Notes under the pieces: generated by a model
The model's input: only the letters and a program-made list of their open reading frames with translations
What the model was told of the DNA's origin: nothing
The model's database searches: none
Part shown: positions 1 to 18,800 of the stretch, in pieces
How the letters are laid out: every line of letters begins with the position of its first letter
Position numbering within the stretch: the first letter of the stretch is position 1
Translations under genes and position numbers: made by a program
From: Maea johnstoni
Lineage: Eukaryota > Annelida > Polychaeta > Spionida > Magelonidae
Length of the DNA stretch: 64,000 nt
Reading direction: 5' to 3'
NCBI GenBank assembly: GCA_963942565.1
Contig: OZ012700.1
Span: 6,910,253-6,974,252, forward strand

Positions 1-87
1 CTACCAGCTGGAGATCGTGGAGGAGACATGGACACTAGACCCATATCAAGTTTCTTTAAGGGGTTAGTTAACTTTGCGGAGAAATAA
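1..87 (+). CDS. Possible C-terminal end of an upstream gene (partial)
   Basis: Read in frame from base 1, the window opens with 28 codons ending in TAA at 85-87; the last residues are ISSFFKGLVNFAEK. The stretch has no internal stop and is followed by 3'UTR-like AT-rich sequence, so it may be the last exon of a gene entering from the left. The stop overlaps an AATAAA (83-88). From base 71 the sequence is copied in tandem at 280, where the coding end is diverged, as expected if only the first copy is used. I do not recognise the protein. A chance open frame of this length is quite possible. Confidence 0.35.
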   Translation, partial: LPAGDRGGDMDTRPISSFFKGLVNFAEK

Positions 88-482
88 ACAATGAAATAAG
101 AGTCTTAAACATCAAGTGCACGAGTATGAGGCATTGATGTGAATTTATTATGTTGTTTAAGACTGAACTTGTAACTCATTATCTCGGATCACTAATAGTA
201 CTAGATCAATTTTCATTCATTGTCTGTTGCGTGAAATACGGTTTTCTCCTAAATTTCCAGTAGTTAGACATGAAAACATACTTTGTGGCTAAATAAACAA
301 TGAAATGAGAGTCTTGAACATCAAGTGCACAAGTTTGAGGCATTGATACAATTTTATTATGCTGTATTAGTCCGGACTTCTAACTCGTTATCTTGGATCA
401 CTTCTAGATCAATTTTCATTCATTGTCTTTTGCTTGAAATACGTTTTCCCCAAAATTTTCAGTAGTTAGACATGAACATATA
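71..482. repeat. Tandem duplication of the putative 3' end, 209-bp period, two units
   Basis: Unit 1 (71-279) and unit 2 (280-482) share long matches such as AAATAAACAATGAAAT, CATCAAGTGCAC and TCAATTTTCATTCATTGTCT. The duplication begins inside the last codons of the putative CDS and carries its stop region and 3'UTR. Confidence 0.85.
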
Positions 483-569
483 GAAGCGAGTGATAATTTT
501 CTCAATGGAATTTAGAGGAAAATGATGATATATTCATTCTGTAGACTAAGAGCTAGAAATCTAATTAAT

Positions 570-655
570 ACTAGGCAAAACAGACTTTCACTAAATAATA
601 CTGGGCTTAACAGACCTTCCCTAAATAATACTGGGCTAAACAGACCTTCCCTATA
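570..655. repeat. 30-bp tandem repeat, three units
   Basis: Units start at 570, 600 and 630 and share ACTGGGCTTAACAGACCTTC-type sequence. It lies in the presumed 3'UTR or downstream flank of the first gene; an AATAAA follows at 721-726. Confidence 0.85.
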
Positions 656-938
656 TTTGTCAAATTCCATGTTTGATCTTTCCATTTAATTTCTGTAATA
701 TGTATTACATATGCCAATTTTAATAAACATTCAACTCCGATTGTTATTGCTTTTTTTATTGATCTAGATCCTTATTATTGATATGTAGTCATGTAGCAGT
801 GCCACCTGGTGTCAATATTTTGAATCAATTATTGTGAGTCGGCGACCGAAAAATAGCTGTGCTCCAGGACCTCTTGGCTGTGCTCCAGGACTTTCAAACT
901 TGGACACCCCTGATGAAGGTGCATCCGTCCCTACTGAC

Positions 939-1232
<294 letters not shown>

Positions 1233-1243
1233 TTATTACATAC

Positions 1244-1689
1244 CTGAGTTTTCTTTTGACGGCCAGTTTTGCTGGCATCTGTCGTATTCTTTCGAGCTCT
1301 TTTTGGCGTGAGGTGTTGTTTGGCTTGACGTCCTTGGCGTGCCGTCTTTTACCTCTGCTGGTGGTCAGGGTGCCAGCGTGCTCCTCCACCAGCACCCCTA
1401 GTCTACCCCCTGCACCCTGTCCCGCTCCTCGCCCTCCCGTGCCCCCACCACTCCCTCCGGACTGAAAAATCCTCAGCCGAGTGCTGGGTAACCGTTGTTC
1501 GAGGACGCCAGTTGCACGCACTGCCATCGCGGCCACCCTGAACGTAGTACCCTTTTTCTGTTGGGTATCTATCTTGGCCATGGCGAATCTCTTATTACTA
1601 GTACCATCTTCCTCGATGTCTTCAATAGCTACGCTGTTGGCCGAGTGAGCCTCATCGTCCACTTGGTTGTTCTTTTTGAAAAGCCCCAT
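1244..1689 (-). CDS. Possible GC-rich exon of an unrecognised gene
   Basis: On the minus strand an ATG at 1689 opens about 148 codons. The product begins [14 protein letters not shown], has a Gly-rich stretch ([18 protein letters not shown]) and ends in a basic segment ([19 protein letters not shown]). A good splice donor, CAG/GTATGT, follows at 1243-1238. The exon is far richer in GC than its flanks, which is unlike a random open frame in this AT-rich DNA. A minus-strand AG (CATCAGCAG) a short way upstream of the ATG could be an acceptor. The open frame continues through the microsatellite, which would be intron. I recognise no family; it could also be transposon-derived. Confidence 0.35.
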
Positions 1690-1701
1690 TGATATTTCCA
1701 A

Positions 1702-2062
1702 ACACCTGCTGATGTGCTACTTACTACCTGTATGAACTCACATGTTCAACCGTAGATGAATATACACATCGGTGGTTTAACTATGAGCAACTAGGAACTA
1801 TTCCTGGTACATGTCGCTCCTTTTGTCTCGAATAGAATATCTGAATTAAATATTTGGACTGATCTATCATCGTCCAAGTTTTCTCCTTTGACTGTTCCCG
1901 CTGCTCATTGCTATAATTGATTGTAAATGCAATCGCGTTGAGTCCGTAACCACCGTTGTTTACCAAGCTCTAGTCGCTATGTAGGATTGCGGATGAGGCT
2001 TAAAGCTGGGCCATGGCGATCGAAGCTAAATATACCTGGTCATTGTTAGAGCCGCTTGGGGT
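1702..2062. other. Non-coding flank, nothing recognised
   Basis: AT-rich sequence without a convincing open frame or repeat signature. If the minus-strand exon is real, its upstream sequence would lie here. Confidence 0.5.
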
Positions 2063-2279
2063 TTAACCCTTTCAATGGCATTAGGCCACTTTCGTCCAAA
2101 GCACAAGGACGCAAGATTTTTGAAAACCTTTTTAAACCCTGCCATGTTGGTATGAATTTGACAGCTCTTGCTGCGTACTCTCTGATGAGTACACATGTGC
2201 CAGGGGTTCAGTCATTTTTAACATTTTTTTTGCATCATTTCGTATTTGCCAAATTAGCCATCAGCAGCATAAGGGTTAA
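2063..2279 (+). mobile_element. TTAA MITE, family 1 (piggyBac-like), full length
   Basis: The copy starts TTAACCCTTTCAATGG and ends GCAGCATAAGGGTTAA, giving inverted ends CCCTT/AAGGG flanked by TTAA on both sides. The interior carries the family landmarks TTTCGTCCAAAGCACAAGGA and CCAGGGGTTCAGTCATTTTT. Confidence 0.85.
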
Positions 2280-2650
2280 TGTGCTTCTGGCCACGACTCT
2301 TGCTGCCGACAGGCCTCTTCCGGGTCTTACTTTTAGTAAGTTTTAATTAAGTTTATTGCACAATCCAGATGAACTAAACACATTTCATACATACAAATAC
2401 ATACTGATATACTTCTTGCCAGCCAGTTGGCTTATATATCGGACCAAATTAAAACAGTGCAATGAAGATTCTATATAACAACATGATTTGTCAATACTTT
2501 TGACAGTGTTTGATATATCAGTGGTCGGGAACTCAAGATGTGTTAACATGCAAAAGCTGAAAAAGTTTATATGGTCCTCAAAAGTCTTACTCTCTCATAT
2601 AACTATAAATTAAGAAAAAAGTACTTTTTAGAAAACTACCTGCTATAGGG

Positions 2651-2744
2651 AATGTGAGAGAGTTGCCAGTGACTTGGGGTTAGGCGATGGTTTTCTCCGG
2701 GTACTCCGGTTTCCTCCACCAGTAACAACTGGCTAGTCACGACT
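2651..2744 (+). mobile_element. SINE 3' portion
   Basis: It contains the conserved body GGGTACTCCGGTTTCCTCCA and the end CAACTGGCTAGTCACGAC, shared with the fuller copies near 13.8, 23.4 and 38.6 kb. The tRNA-like head is missing here. Confidence 0.75.
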
Positions 2745-3130
2745 TAGCCGCAATTTGGCAGAAAAAGTAACGAAAAAACAAACTTCCAAATTCCGAGAAG
2801 GAATGACACCTGAGGCTCCCAACTGTGGTGCTAATCTGAGCAAATAAGTTCACTTCCATATCAGCCCTAGGCGTGTGCTCTATTGGCGTATAGTCATACA
2901 TGTAGTTGTGTATTAGCATGAATCATAATTACTCATTCTTTCTCAGGTGTTAGACATTGTTCTTGCCTCCCCCTGCCCTGCACAAGAATTCGCTCTATCA
3001 AATGGAAATTTCCTGTTGCCCAGGATACCTGCACTCAGAAGTTATTAGTAATTGCATTGCAATTAGAGATTTGAATGTAAGTCGGATTCTTGTGTAGCAG
3101 TTGCCTCGCTTTACAGATGTAGGCCCCACA

Positions 3131-3290
3131 TTAACCCCTATGCTGGCGTTTCCCAAATACAAAATAACGCAAAAAGCTGAATGGTGACTGAAACCATGAC
3201 AAATGGATGCTCATCCGAGAGCACTCAGCGAGAGCTATCCAATGGATACCAATATGTAGGGTTTAGATGGTTTTCAAAGATCTTGAAAAA
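3131..3290 (-). mobile_element. TTAA MITE, family 1, truncated
   Basis: A reverse-orientation copy beginning TTAACCCCTATGCTGGC and losing identity after GGGTTTAGATGGTTTTCAAA. The distal end with the second TTAA is missing. Confidence 0.75.
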
Positions 3291-4344
3291 AAGACACCTT
3301 ACCTATACCCTTAACAACATAGATGAATATACACAATCGACATTCGTGTTAATACTAAATTGTTTTAAGTACACCATTTTAAGACCTATAAAGGGAAACT
3401 GGCCTAATTTTGTATTTTTTTTCTCTATGCGTTTTTTTGTGTTGAAGTAAGTAACCTGCTCTTTCTACATGTATATAGGCAAGTCATATTTATAGAGCCA
3501 ATCTTATTTCCCAGGTATTTTTCAAATCTGCAGTTTATTAATTGCTACACCACTGAATTTGATGTTCATGGGATAGGTTGCTTACTTTAGTATGGTTACA
3601 ATTTTCAAAGATTCCCCTGGGTTCATAAGGACACATTCATGTGTTGAGATTGTTTAAATTTAATTCAGCAAAAAAGAAAAAAAACATGTGTATACAGTGT
3701 TGCGGGACACCCCTATAAACATGTTATTTCACTTATTTGAATAAACAACTAGTATTTTATCTCCTAACCCTTAAATAGTGTTTTTTTCTTTCATTTTTAA
3801 TTTTACCGACCGCCTGACCTTATATTCTGGCTGCTGTCTATATAAATGTGAAACATCATACACTTTGAAATATTACTGCACGTGGCCTCAGCAGCAGACA
3901 GCAGTAACACAACTATGACTATGTACACGCGTATAGGTGCCGCCACCCGTCTATGTCTCGATAGATGGCGCCACGAAACAAGAGAAGCCGGTCTAAACTT
4001 TACCATTTTCATCATTGCACCACTTATGGCAACTGAAGTAACACATGCCCGTTTCTAACACTATTTAAGTGACACACGTATTCTCAGCTACACAATTTCA
4101 TTGATCTGAACTTCGGTAGGTTAGTGTTGAGATAACGTGTCCTCTTTTCATTATGATTATGTACTTCGATTTCCTCATGGAGATGGTTACTTCTTATCCT
4201 TAATCCAATCACCAATCTATAGGCTATATTCATAATATTGTATAGCACATTTAAAGATACATGGCAAGAAATAGGGGCACGATTTTGCCTATGTGTTTAA
4301 GGTAGTGAATTCGGGTGTCAGGGCCCAGAATTAATATTGAGCTT
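3291..4344. other. Intergenic sequence, nothing recognised
   Basis: Low-complexity, T/A-rich DNA with short open frames only. No repeat family, RNA gene or coding exon could be supported. Confidence 0.5.
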
Positions 4345-5590
4345 GGTTGCAATTGCTACCTTTTAACAATTTACCACTTTTCCAATCGTACTACCTTAAT
4401 GGAAATCGCAACATTTCACTGCTCACTACCTTTAAAAAATCTCTACGTTTTCCAAAATTGCTACCTGTAGGCAATCCCTACCTATTAGTATTCACTACTT
4501 TAATGAAATCACAACTTTTTTCAAAATCGCTACCTTTAGGTAATCCCTACCTTATAGAATTCACTACGTTATTAAAATCACTACCTTTTCTAAAATCGCT
4601 ACCTTTAGGTAATCCCTACATTACATTATTCACTACTTTAATGAAATCACTACCTTTTCCAAAATTGATACCTTTAGGCAATCCCTACCTTATAGAACTC
4701 ACTACGTTATTAAAATCACTACCTTTTCTAAAATCGCTACCTTTAGGTAATCCCTACCTTATAGAATTCACTACGTTATTAAAATCACTACCTTTTCCAA
4801 AATTGCTACCTTTAGGCAATCCCTACAATATATTATTCACTACTTTAATGAAATCACTACCTTTTCCAAAATTCCTACCTTTAGGCAATCCCTACCTTAT
4901 AGAATTCACTACGTTATTAAAATCACTACCTTTTCCAAAATTGCTACCTTTAGGCAATCCCTACAATATATTATTCACTACTTTAATGAAATCACTACCT
5001 TTTCCAAAATTGCTACCTTTAGGCAATCCCTACCTTATAGAATTCACTACGTTATTAAAATCACTACCTTTTCCAAAATCGCTACCTTTAGGCAATCCCT
5101 ACATTATATTATTCACTACTTTAATGAAATCACTACCTTTTCCAAAATCGCTACCTTTAGGCAGTCCCTACCTTAAAGTATGGGATTGCTTAAAGGTAGC
5201 GATTTTGGAAAAGGTAGTGATTTTATAAAGTAGTGAATACTAAAAGGTAGGGATTGCTTAAAGGTAGCGATTTTGGAAAAGGTAGTGATTTTATTAAAGT
5301 AGTGAATACTGTAAGGTATGGATTGCCTAAAGGTAGCGATTTTGGAAAAGGTAGTGATTTTATTAAAGTAGTGAATACTATGAGGTAGGGATTGCCTAAA
5401 GGTAGCGATTTTGGAAAAGGTAGTGATTTTATTAAAGTAGTGAATATTATGAGGTAGGGATTGCCTAAAGGTAGCGATTTTGTAAAAGGTAGGGATTTTA
5501 TAAAAGTAGTGAATATTATAAGGTAGGGATTGCCTAAAGGTAATGATTTTATGGAAAAGGTAGTGCTACCTTTTATGCTACCCCCTATTT
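4345..5590. repeat. Large inverted array of a 69-bp minisatellite (hairpin)
   Basis: From 4345 to about 5175 a 69-bp unit with the core CTACCTTTAGGCAATCCCTA recurs about 12 times. From about 5176 to 5590 its reverse complement (TAGGGATTGCCTAAAGGTAG) recurs about 6 times, so the two blocks can fold on each other. The period is divisible by 3, hence a 293-codon open frame at 4347-5228 with 23-residue repeats (LPFPKLLPLGNPY); I regard that frame as a by-product. It may be a foldback element, but I could not fix its ends. Confidence 0.9.
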
Positions 5591-6306
5591 CCAGCCCCTA
5601 TACCTTGACACAAATGCATTTAAATCAAACTTAGCCTACTTAGTTTGTAGAATCTGGTACCATAAGGGTTCAGATAAATGACCATAAGGGTACTGATATA
5701 TTTATTGTATTTTTGGAGTGAAATAACTTTTTTAATGGTAACCTGTCTGACCAATATACAAAATAGATTACTTAGGAGGGTACTCACATGATTTTTTGTG
5801 GGAACTTATTCCTGGTGGATCCCCCACAGGGATGTCATATATGTTTATTATACCGAACAATTGAATACAAAACACAAAAGTAGGAAAAACTAAAAACACT
5901 AGAGATTTTGGATAAATACTCATCGTCTGCCTTGTTGAACTAGTTTCACCGGTAGCTCTGACACTCGGCAAACTCTGTGGGTATTCTTCGGGCTAGCGGT
6001 AACTAATCAATTAGTTCATGGCTGTAAATTGCCATGAACTATTCAATTAGTTCATAAGCTTTTTAGGACAACAGCCTGTCGCTAAGGAGTGAGGAAAACA
6101 TGACGATTAATCCATGGCCCTTGACCAACCAGTATCACTTGGTATATAATAAAATTACTTGTTACCTGTTACATATCATATATAGTGATAGTTACCCCGG
6201 GTCTGCTGTAACCTGTGATGCTTGGGGCTTTCTGGTCCCTGGTATTTACTATTAAATATTTAGTAACACTGAAGAAAAAGCATTTGCTCTTTAATATCTT
6301 TTTAAG
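5591..6306. other. Upstream region of archease
   Basis: About 700 bp of AT-rich DNA before the archease ATG. It contains a short local palindrome around TTAGTTCATGGC and GCCATGAACTATTCAATTAG (about 6012-6052). No clear TATA box or CpG cluster is visible. The transcription start is not determined. Confidence 0.4.
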
Positions 6307-12991
<6,685 letters not shown>

Positions 12992-13059
12992 CCAGTGGCG
13001 ATCAGCAGAAGCACAACCTCATGCCCTCACCATGCCTGCCTATTATAGAACCAAGGATG

Positions 13060-13450
13060 GTAGGACATGTGCGCGGAATCAAGGGCAGGTGCCAGCGATC
13101 GACTGCGGTATCATGTGCTAGTCCTATATAGGCTTGAACAAGGACTTAAAAACACTGATTGGAAGCCAGCAGATCTCAGGATGATAGGAAATGTGCTCAG
13201 AACCAAAGGCAGGCGCCAGCGACCTACTGCAGTATCATCTGCCGCTATAAAATGGCATGGACAAGGACTTATGATACTAGGGTTGAAAGCCAGCAGATCT
13301 TGTGTGGGTCACCACAGTGAGTCTACTGATAGGCGTGATCGCAGCCTAGGTGCCCTGGTCGCAATCCGAATGCCGACTCGGTTCACGCAAAGTGCACAAG
13401 GGAGCCACTTTCAAGCGGTGCATTCTGCATCTAGTGACGTCACACGTGAT
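13060..13450. repeat. Dispersed repeat downstream of archease
   Basis: It holds two imperfect tandem blocks (GCCAGCAGATCTCAGGATGA; AAGCCAGCAGATCTTGTGTG). It is related to the CTCATTGGTCT family near 41.3 kb by the CAGCAGATCTCG core. The 133-codon open frame across it looks incidental. Confidence 0.6.
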
Positions 13451-13612
13451 AGTTTTAAAACCATCTAAACCCTGTCATGCTGGTATTCATTAGAAAGCTC
13501 TCGCTGAGCACTCAGATGAGTACCCATGCGCCAGGGTTTCAGTCATTTTTCAGCTTTTCTTGCATCATCTTGTAGTGGCAAAATAAGCCACCACCAGCAC
13601 AAGGGTGATACA
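13451..13612 (+). mobile_element. TTAA MITE, family 1, 5'-truncated
   Basis: It starts within the family at AAACCATCTAAACCCTGTCA and ends CCACCAGCACAAGGGTGA. The first ~60 bp and the left TTAA are missing. Confidence 0.75.
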
Positions 13613-13809
13613 AATGCTTATTTCTATCATGGGTGGATTTCCACAATTTCATATGTGGTAAAGGACAAACGAAGAGCAATATTCCCCCTACCTCAATCTA
13701 TCTCTTTCGGGAATGAGAGGTTTCTCTTTTTGGCATGTACTGATATGCAGGGTTTAATGTATCTGTGCCACTTGTGTTTTGTTTAAGACCTTATGCCTAA
13801 ATAAGGCAA

Positions 13810-13962
13810 GGGCCTGCCCTGATGGCCGTGTGGTCTAAGGCATTGCCACTGACTGCTAGCTGTCTCTCACCACTGCCTGGTTTGAATCGCGGCCATGGCA
13901 AGTGAGAAAATTGGCAGTAACTTGGGTTCATTGGTTTTCGACGGGTACTCCGGTTTCCTGTA
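13810..13962 (+). mobile_element. tRNA-derived SINE with A and B boxes
   Basis: The head GGCCGTGTGGTCTAAGGC resembles a tRNA A box and GGTTTGAATCGC a B box. The tail has GGGTACTCCGGTTTCCTG. It fuses directly, at TTTCCTGTAA, to a fragment of the AGGCC-ended MITE. Confidence 0.8.
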
Positions 13963-14048
13963 ATGGTCCGAGATGGAAGGCAGAAAAGACTTAAGGGAAG
14001 GGATTTTGAGTAAAAACTTGTTAGGGTCGGGCTACACGAGTCAAACAA
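13962..14048 (+). mobile_element. AGGCC-ended MITE fragment
   Basis: It shares TGAGTAAAAACTTGTTAGGG and CAAACAACTTTTATTTTA with fuller copies at 37508, 51905 and 56876. The left half is absent. Confidence 0.6.
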
Positions 14049-14720
14049 CTTTTATTTTATGCACATATTGGCATGACCCAAGTCCAGCCCACTTCACTAT
14101 GTATTATATCCTCATTTTGCAGCTTATCCAGTGTATTGAATATAAAGTTGTCACTGAATATGGCATTTTGTTGAAAAAAGTCATTGCATATATTGTCCAT
14201 TGAACCTACATCACATTTCTTCTTACTGAAGAAATCAAGAATGTTAATGTAACTCACATCTCTGACATTTGTCTTTTTTAAACCTTTCCCTTGAACTTAT
14301 ATATTTTCTTATGATCCTGGTACATATATATATAGTTAGGGATATCTGAGTAAAATATACTGAGTAAACAAAACTACTTTGTACTGGTTTCAAAAAGATG
14401 ATCAGTGGCGTAAGTGGTAATGTATTTTAGCAATTGTGCTAATGCTGCTATTTTTACTGATTTCCTGATAACATTCTTTTTAGGATCTTGAAAAGATTTC
14501 AAAGTCTGAAAAATTATGTTATTTCAATCATATTATGTTTGTATATTCAGTCGAACTGAATAGTTTTACTTTTTTTGTCATACTAAAAATAGTTGTTGAT
14601 TTTTCAACTCATATGCAAGTCAGGAATTTTTCAAAACCTTTTTAATACTCTCATTTCTTTGGAACATCTTCCGTTTTTTGCTTATTGATGAGACTTGAAT
14701 TTCATAAACCAGTGACTTCT

Positions 14721-14933
14721 TTAACCCTTCAAATGCTGAGGCTACTTTCATCAAAAGCACAGGGACACTAAGATTTTTGAAAAACATCCAAACCCTGTCA
14801 TGTTAGTATTTATTGGATAGCTCTCGCTGAGAACTCTCATATGAGTACCCATTTGCCAGGGTTTCGGTCATTTTTTAGGATTTATGCATCATGTTGTATT
14901 GGCCAAATTAGCCACCAGCAGCTTGAGGGTTAA
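14721..14933 (+). mobile_element. TTAA MITE, family 1, full length
   Basis: It starts TTAACCCTTCAAATGCTGAG and ends GCAGCTTGAGGGTTAA, with TTAA on both sides. It is 213 bp and lies between the convergent 3' ends of archease and MTERF3. Confidence 0.9.
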
Positions 14934-15674
14934 TTGTTCAATTGAAATTAACTCCAATTTCAATATTTAGAAGGAGAAGTGGTGGTCATGATCTACCCTG
15001 CTATTGTATACAGGGTCGTGTGAATTTGTTTTTGTCATAAGTTATCTCAACTATCTGACAATTTCCATTTGATATGAATAGATATGGATGTACATAAAAG
15101 AAAAACAAATTTGATGAATAAATATTTTATCATATCATGGTAGTAGTTTGAGTTTTCTTTCCTTCTGCTTTAGCAGAGATCAGCAAGGTATGAAAGGGCT
15201 CAAGTACCAGTCAAAACTGGCTATCAAGCAGCCTAAGCTCTACACAATGTTAAGCAAGTTTCCACAAATTTTCTTTATTATCAGTTTGTTAACATTTCAA
15301 CATCAGAGGGGGGGAATGTAGCAGCCACTTCAAAGAGCACGTTATTATCAGAAAATATATCACACCCGGAGAGGGTGGCCACATGGCAAATAGAGAAGGA
15401 AAATAAAAAGTCAAAAAGCATTTTTATTGACAAGAACTGTTTATTTACATATTCCTTGATGTGTAGCTATGTAATATTCCTTATAGCTATGTAAACATGT
15501 CAATCACAGGCTTTCTTTAGCTGAAGATACTTTGTGAAGGCCCCTTGTTTTCAGTCTCAGAACTACCATAAACATGCAAATTTTCAGAATATTGAAGGGG
15601 CTGTGATAGAACACTGTAGAATAGGAAACTAATCCAAGGTGCAAATTATCCTATTTTGGATTTTTCTGAGATGT
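14934..15674. other. Convergent intergenic tail of archease and MTERF3
   Basis: AT-rich sequence with no exon. AATAAA at 15117-15122 (+) could serve archease, but it is 2.1 kb past the stop, so I doubt it. Confidence 0.4.
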
Positions 15675-15680
15675 TTTATT
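15675..15680 (-). promoter_or_regulatory. Candidate polyadenylation signal of MTERF3
   Basis: AATAAA on the minus strand, 135 bp past the MTERF3 stop, a normal distance for a short 3'UTR. Confidence 0.55.
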
Positions 15681-15814
15681 CCGAAAAGCCAATATTGAAG
15701 TTAATGTTCTAATGACAGGAAAAATACATCCGACTTTCATTTAACCGAACTGACCCCACTCGGATCAATTTCCTATTCTACAGTATACAGCATATGTTTC
15801 AGCAAACATGGTCT

Positions 15815-18800
15815 CTACAGGGTCTTAAGGAAGTCATTGAAATCCTGAACTGTAACTTGGGCTATCTTCTCACAGAAGACACTGTCCTCTCCTGACACCA
15901 AGGCCTGCAGCGAGACATAGTTCTCCTTCTTGGGGTCGAGCTGGTCCTTCCCTAGGAACTTGAGGAACATGTGTCTCTGCTTGAGGATGTGGATTCTCGT
16001 CTGGAGGATCCAGGGCCAGGCCACCATCAGGTGTTTCTCTATTTCCATCTCCTCACACAGGTAGTTGTACCTCTCAGCTACTTTGTGTTTATCTGCAAGA
16101 TGATGAAGTAGATAATTCTCATAAACATCTGTCACATGACTATACTTTAAAACACTTTTGAACATTATAGGTGGAAAGTATCATAGACCCAGACACACAG
16201 GTAGTTATACCTCTCCGCTACTTTGTGTTTATCTGCAAGAAAATGATGTAGAAAATAGATAATTCTCATAAAGATCTGTCCTATGACTATTCTTTAACCC
16301 TTCCAATGCTGAGGCTGCTTTTGTCCAAAGTACAAGGATGCAAAGATTTTTGAAAATCATTGAAACCATGTCATGTTGGTACTCATTGGATAGCTCTAAC
16401 TAAGTACTCTCAGATGAGTACCCATTTGCCAAGGTTTCAGTCATTTTTCAGGATTTTTGCATAACTTGAAACAACAAAAATTAGCCACTAGCAGCATAAG
16501 GGTTAAAGCGCTTTTGAGCATAATAGGTGGAAATCAAATATAAAATTATTGTTATTTATTATAAATCCATTCATACCGGTTTTCACACGTTCAAGATGAG
16601 CTGATATTTCCTGTGAATCCAGGGCTTGAAATAAGGGGGTGCCGGGAGCTCAGGGCTCCCTTGAGTGCACCTGCAGCTCCCTCAAATTTATGTTAGGAGC
16701 CCAATATACACAATTGCATCTTTGGGCTCCCTGCATATATTTTGAGAGAGCCGAAGGAAAGTTCAAGCGGGCACTTGGCTCCCGGCTCTAGCTAATTTCG
16801 AGCCCTGGTGTTTAAATTGCATGCTTTTCTTAAGATGGAGAACATCGAAGACATTCAGATCAAAACTAATAATCCTTTTGATAATCATAATGGTACATCT
16901 ATTTCTCATCTAATATAGATGTATGTTAAGAAAGTACTTCTTATGCACCCATAGAACTCTTTGAAAATTAATTAGATATTACTATTAAATGGAAAATGGG
17001 TGTTTGAATAAAACAATCAGAAATGCGGGATTGAGTGGATGGATTTTTAACCTATTAATACTCACAGCGGTCAAAAGCAGTCTCGCAATTTTAATGATAT
17101 TTTGCAGGCAAAAGCAAAGCCAGTAAAATTTTGGATGCAGGAATGTAAATCAAAACATTACAGTCCTACAACTCTCCTTCAAATAGTTTGTAGAACCATT
17201 CTCAATTTCAAAGTTATTGCCAAAAGCATCATAGATACAGACGAAAATTTCTGAAGGAACACTTAAGTGTTAATGGGTTAAATGAACTTACCTAAGATGA
17301 AAAGCTTAGGTTGTTGAAGAATCATTTTCTTCAAATCCTCTCGGTCGAAATCCATAAACTCCCTCAAGGCAAATGTGTTATCCTAAAAAATGAAGGGATA
17401 ATTATTATGAAAATTTGTGTCCTAGTTGCTTGCCTTTCAAGAAGTTTTTCAAAGGTGTTTGGAGTTGGTGCTCAAACAAACTTCTCTTGGCAACAAAGAG
17501 AGTTTAACATGAATGTTTATCTCCTAGAGATCAGATTCAAGTACTGTATACCATGTTGATAGTTGGGTAGTTTAATAACTGCATAATTGGCACACCCCTA
17601 GAGTGTGCATTAAAATCAAACTGCACACCATTATCTGGAAATCCAATCCCTATGCTAGTATCATACAACACTGACAGGATAGCTTGTCATTCAACATCAG
17701 TACACAGTAATTAAACTGTGCATCAAAGGCAGCTGCCTACTGATCACATTATTTTATATGTTCAAAATTAGACACAGAACGGTATTAGAGCAAAGGCCTG
17801 CCTTTGGTGCAACAATATTTGGAACTTTACAAGTCTCAACAGAGCAAGGGTTACATGGTAGGGCTTACTATTAGTGGAGCCGAGGGCTCCCTTGAATTTT
17901 CTTGCAGCTCTCTAAAACTTCTGCAGTGAGTCCAAAGATGTACTGGTTTCTATACACAACATGTCTAGGTAGCTTTAGAAGATGCAATTGGTCTCCCTGG
18001 ATAAAATCTTAATTTTGAGCCCTGCATGGTATCAAAGGTATGCTTATTTCTTTAATCAATTATTAGCAGAGTACATATGTCACTCACCTTGATACGCTTC
18101 ATTGGCCAGGTAACGATCTTGGGAAATCTGGCGACAACATCTCTCACCTCATTACCTGAAAGATAACAACACTGATGCTATGATGTGAGGGCAATGCAAT
18201 AGATAGCTTCTCTCTCCCCCTCTCTTTCTTTCTCTCTCCCCCCCCCCCCTCTTTTTTTCTCCCCCTCTCTCTTTCTTTCTCTCCCCCCCCTCTCTTTCTT
18301 TCTCTCCCCCTCTTTCTGTCTCTCTCCCTTTCTTTCTCTCTCCCTTTCTTTCTCTCCCCCTCTCTCTTTCTTTCTCTCTCTCCCCCTCTCTCTCTTACTT
18401 TCTCTCTCCCTCTTTCTTTCTCTCTCCCCATCTCTTTCTTGCTCTCTCGCTTTCTTTCTCTCTCTCTCTTTCTTTCTCACCCCCTCTCTTTCTCTCTCAA
18501 CCCTATAGGGTCTACTAAAGGGCCATTCACCCATTCATACCTGGAGAAATTCTTGACAAGTGTCACCTGGACTTGTACTATTAATAATAATTTGGAATAA
18601 AGCATAAATTCACAAAATATTTGAAGGAGAGTTTTAAATAGATTTTTAACAACTCAAATATTTTCAAAGTATTGCTTTTGTTAAAGAAATATCATCAAAA
18701 TAGTCAGGCATGAATGGGTGAAGTACTTAAGAGCACGGCCTTAACCAAAGTCCAAAGGGGCACCCACCACTGGCCAAATGGACATCAAAACCCTTGAAAA

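Noticed and set aside
4347-5228. 293-codon open frame of 23-residue repeats as a gene
   Set aside because: A 69-bp repeat with no stop in one frame gives this automatically. It continues into an inverted array, and there is no sign of splicing or a known family.
18144-18534. Arg/Glu/Lys-rich open frames
   Set aside because: They translate a GA-rich simple repeat.
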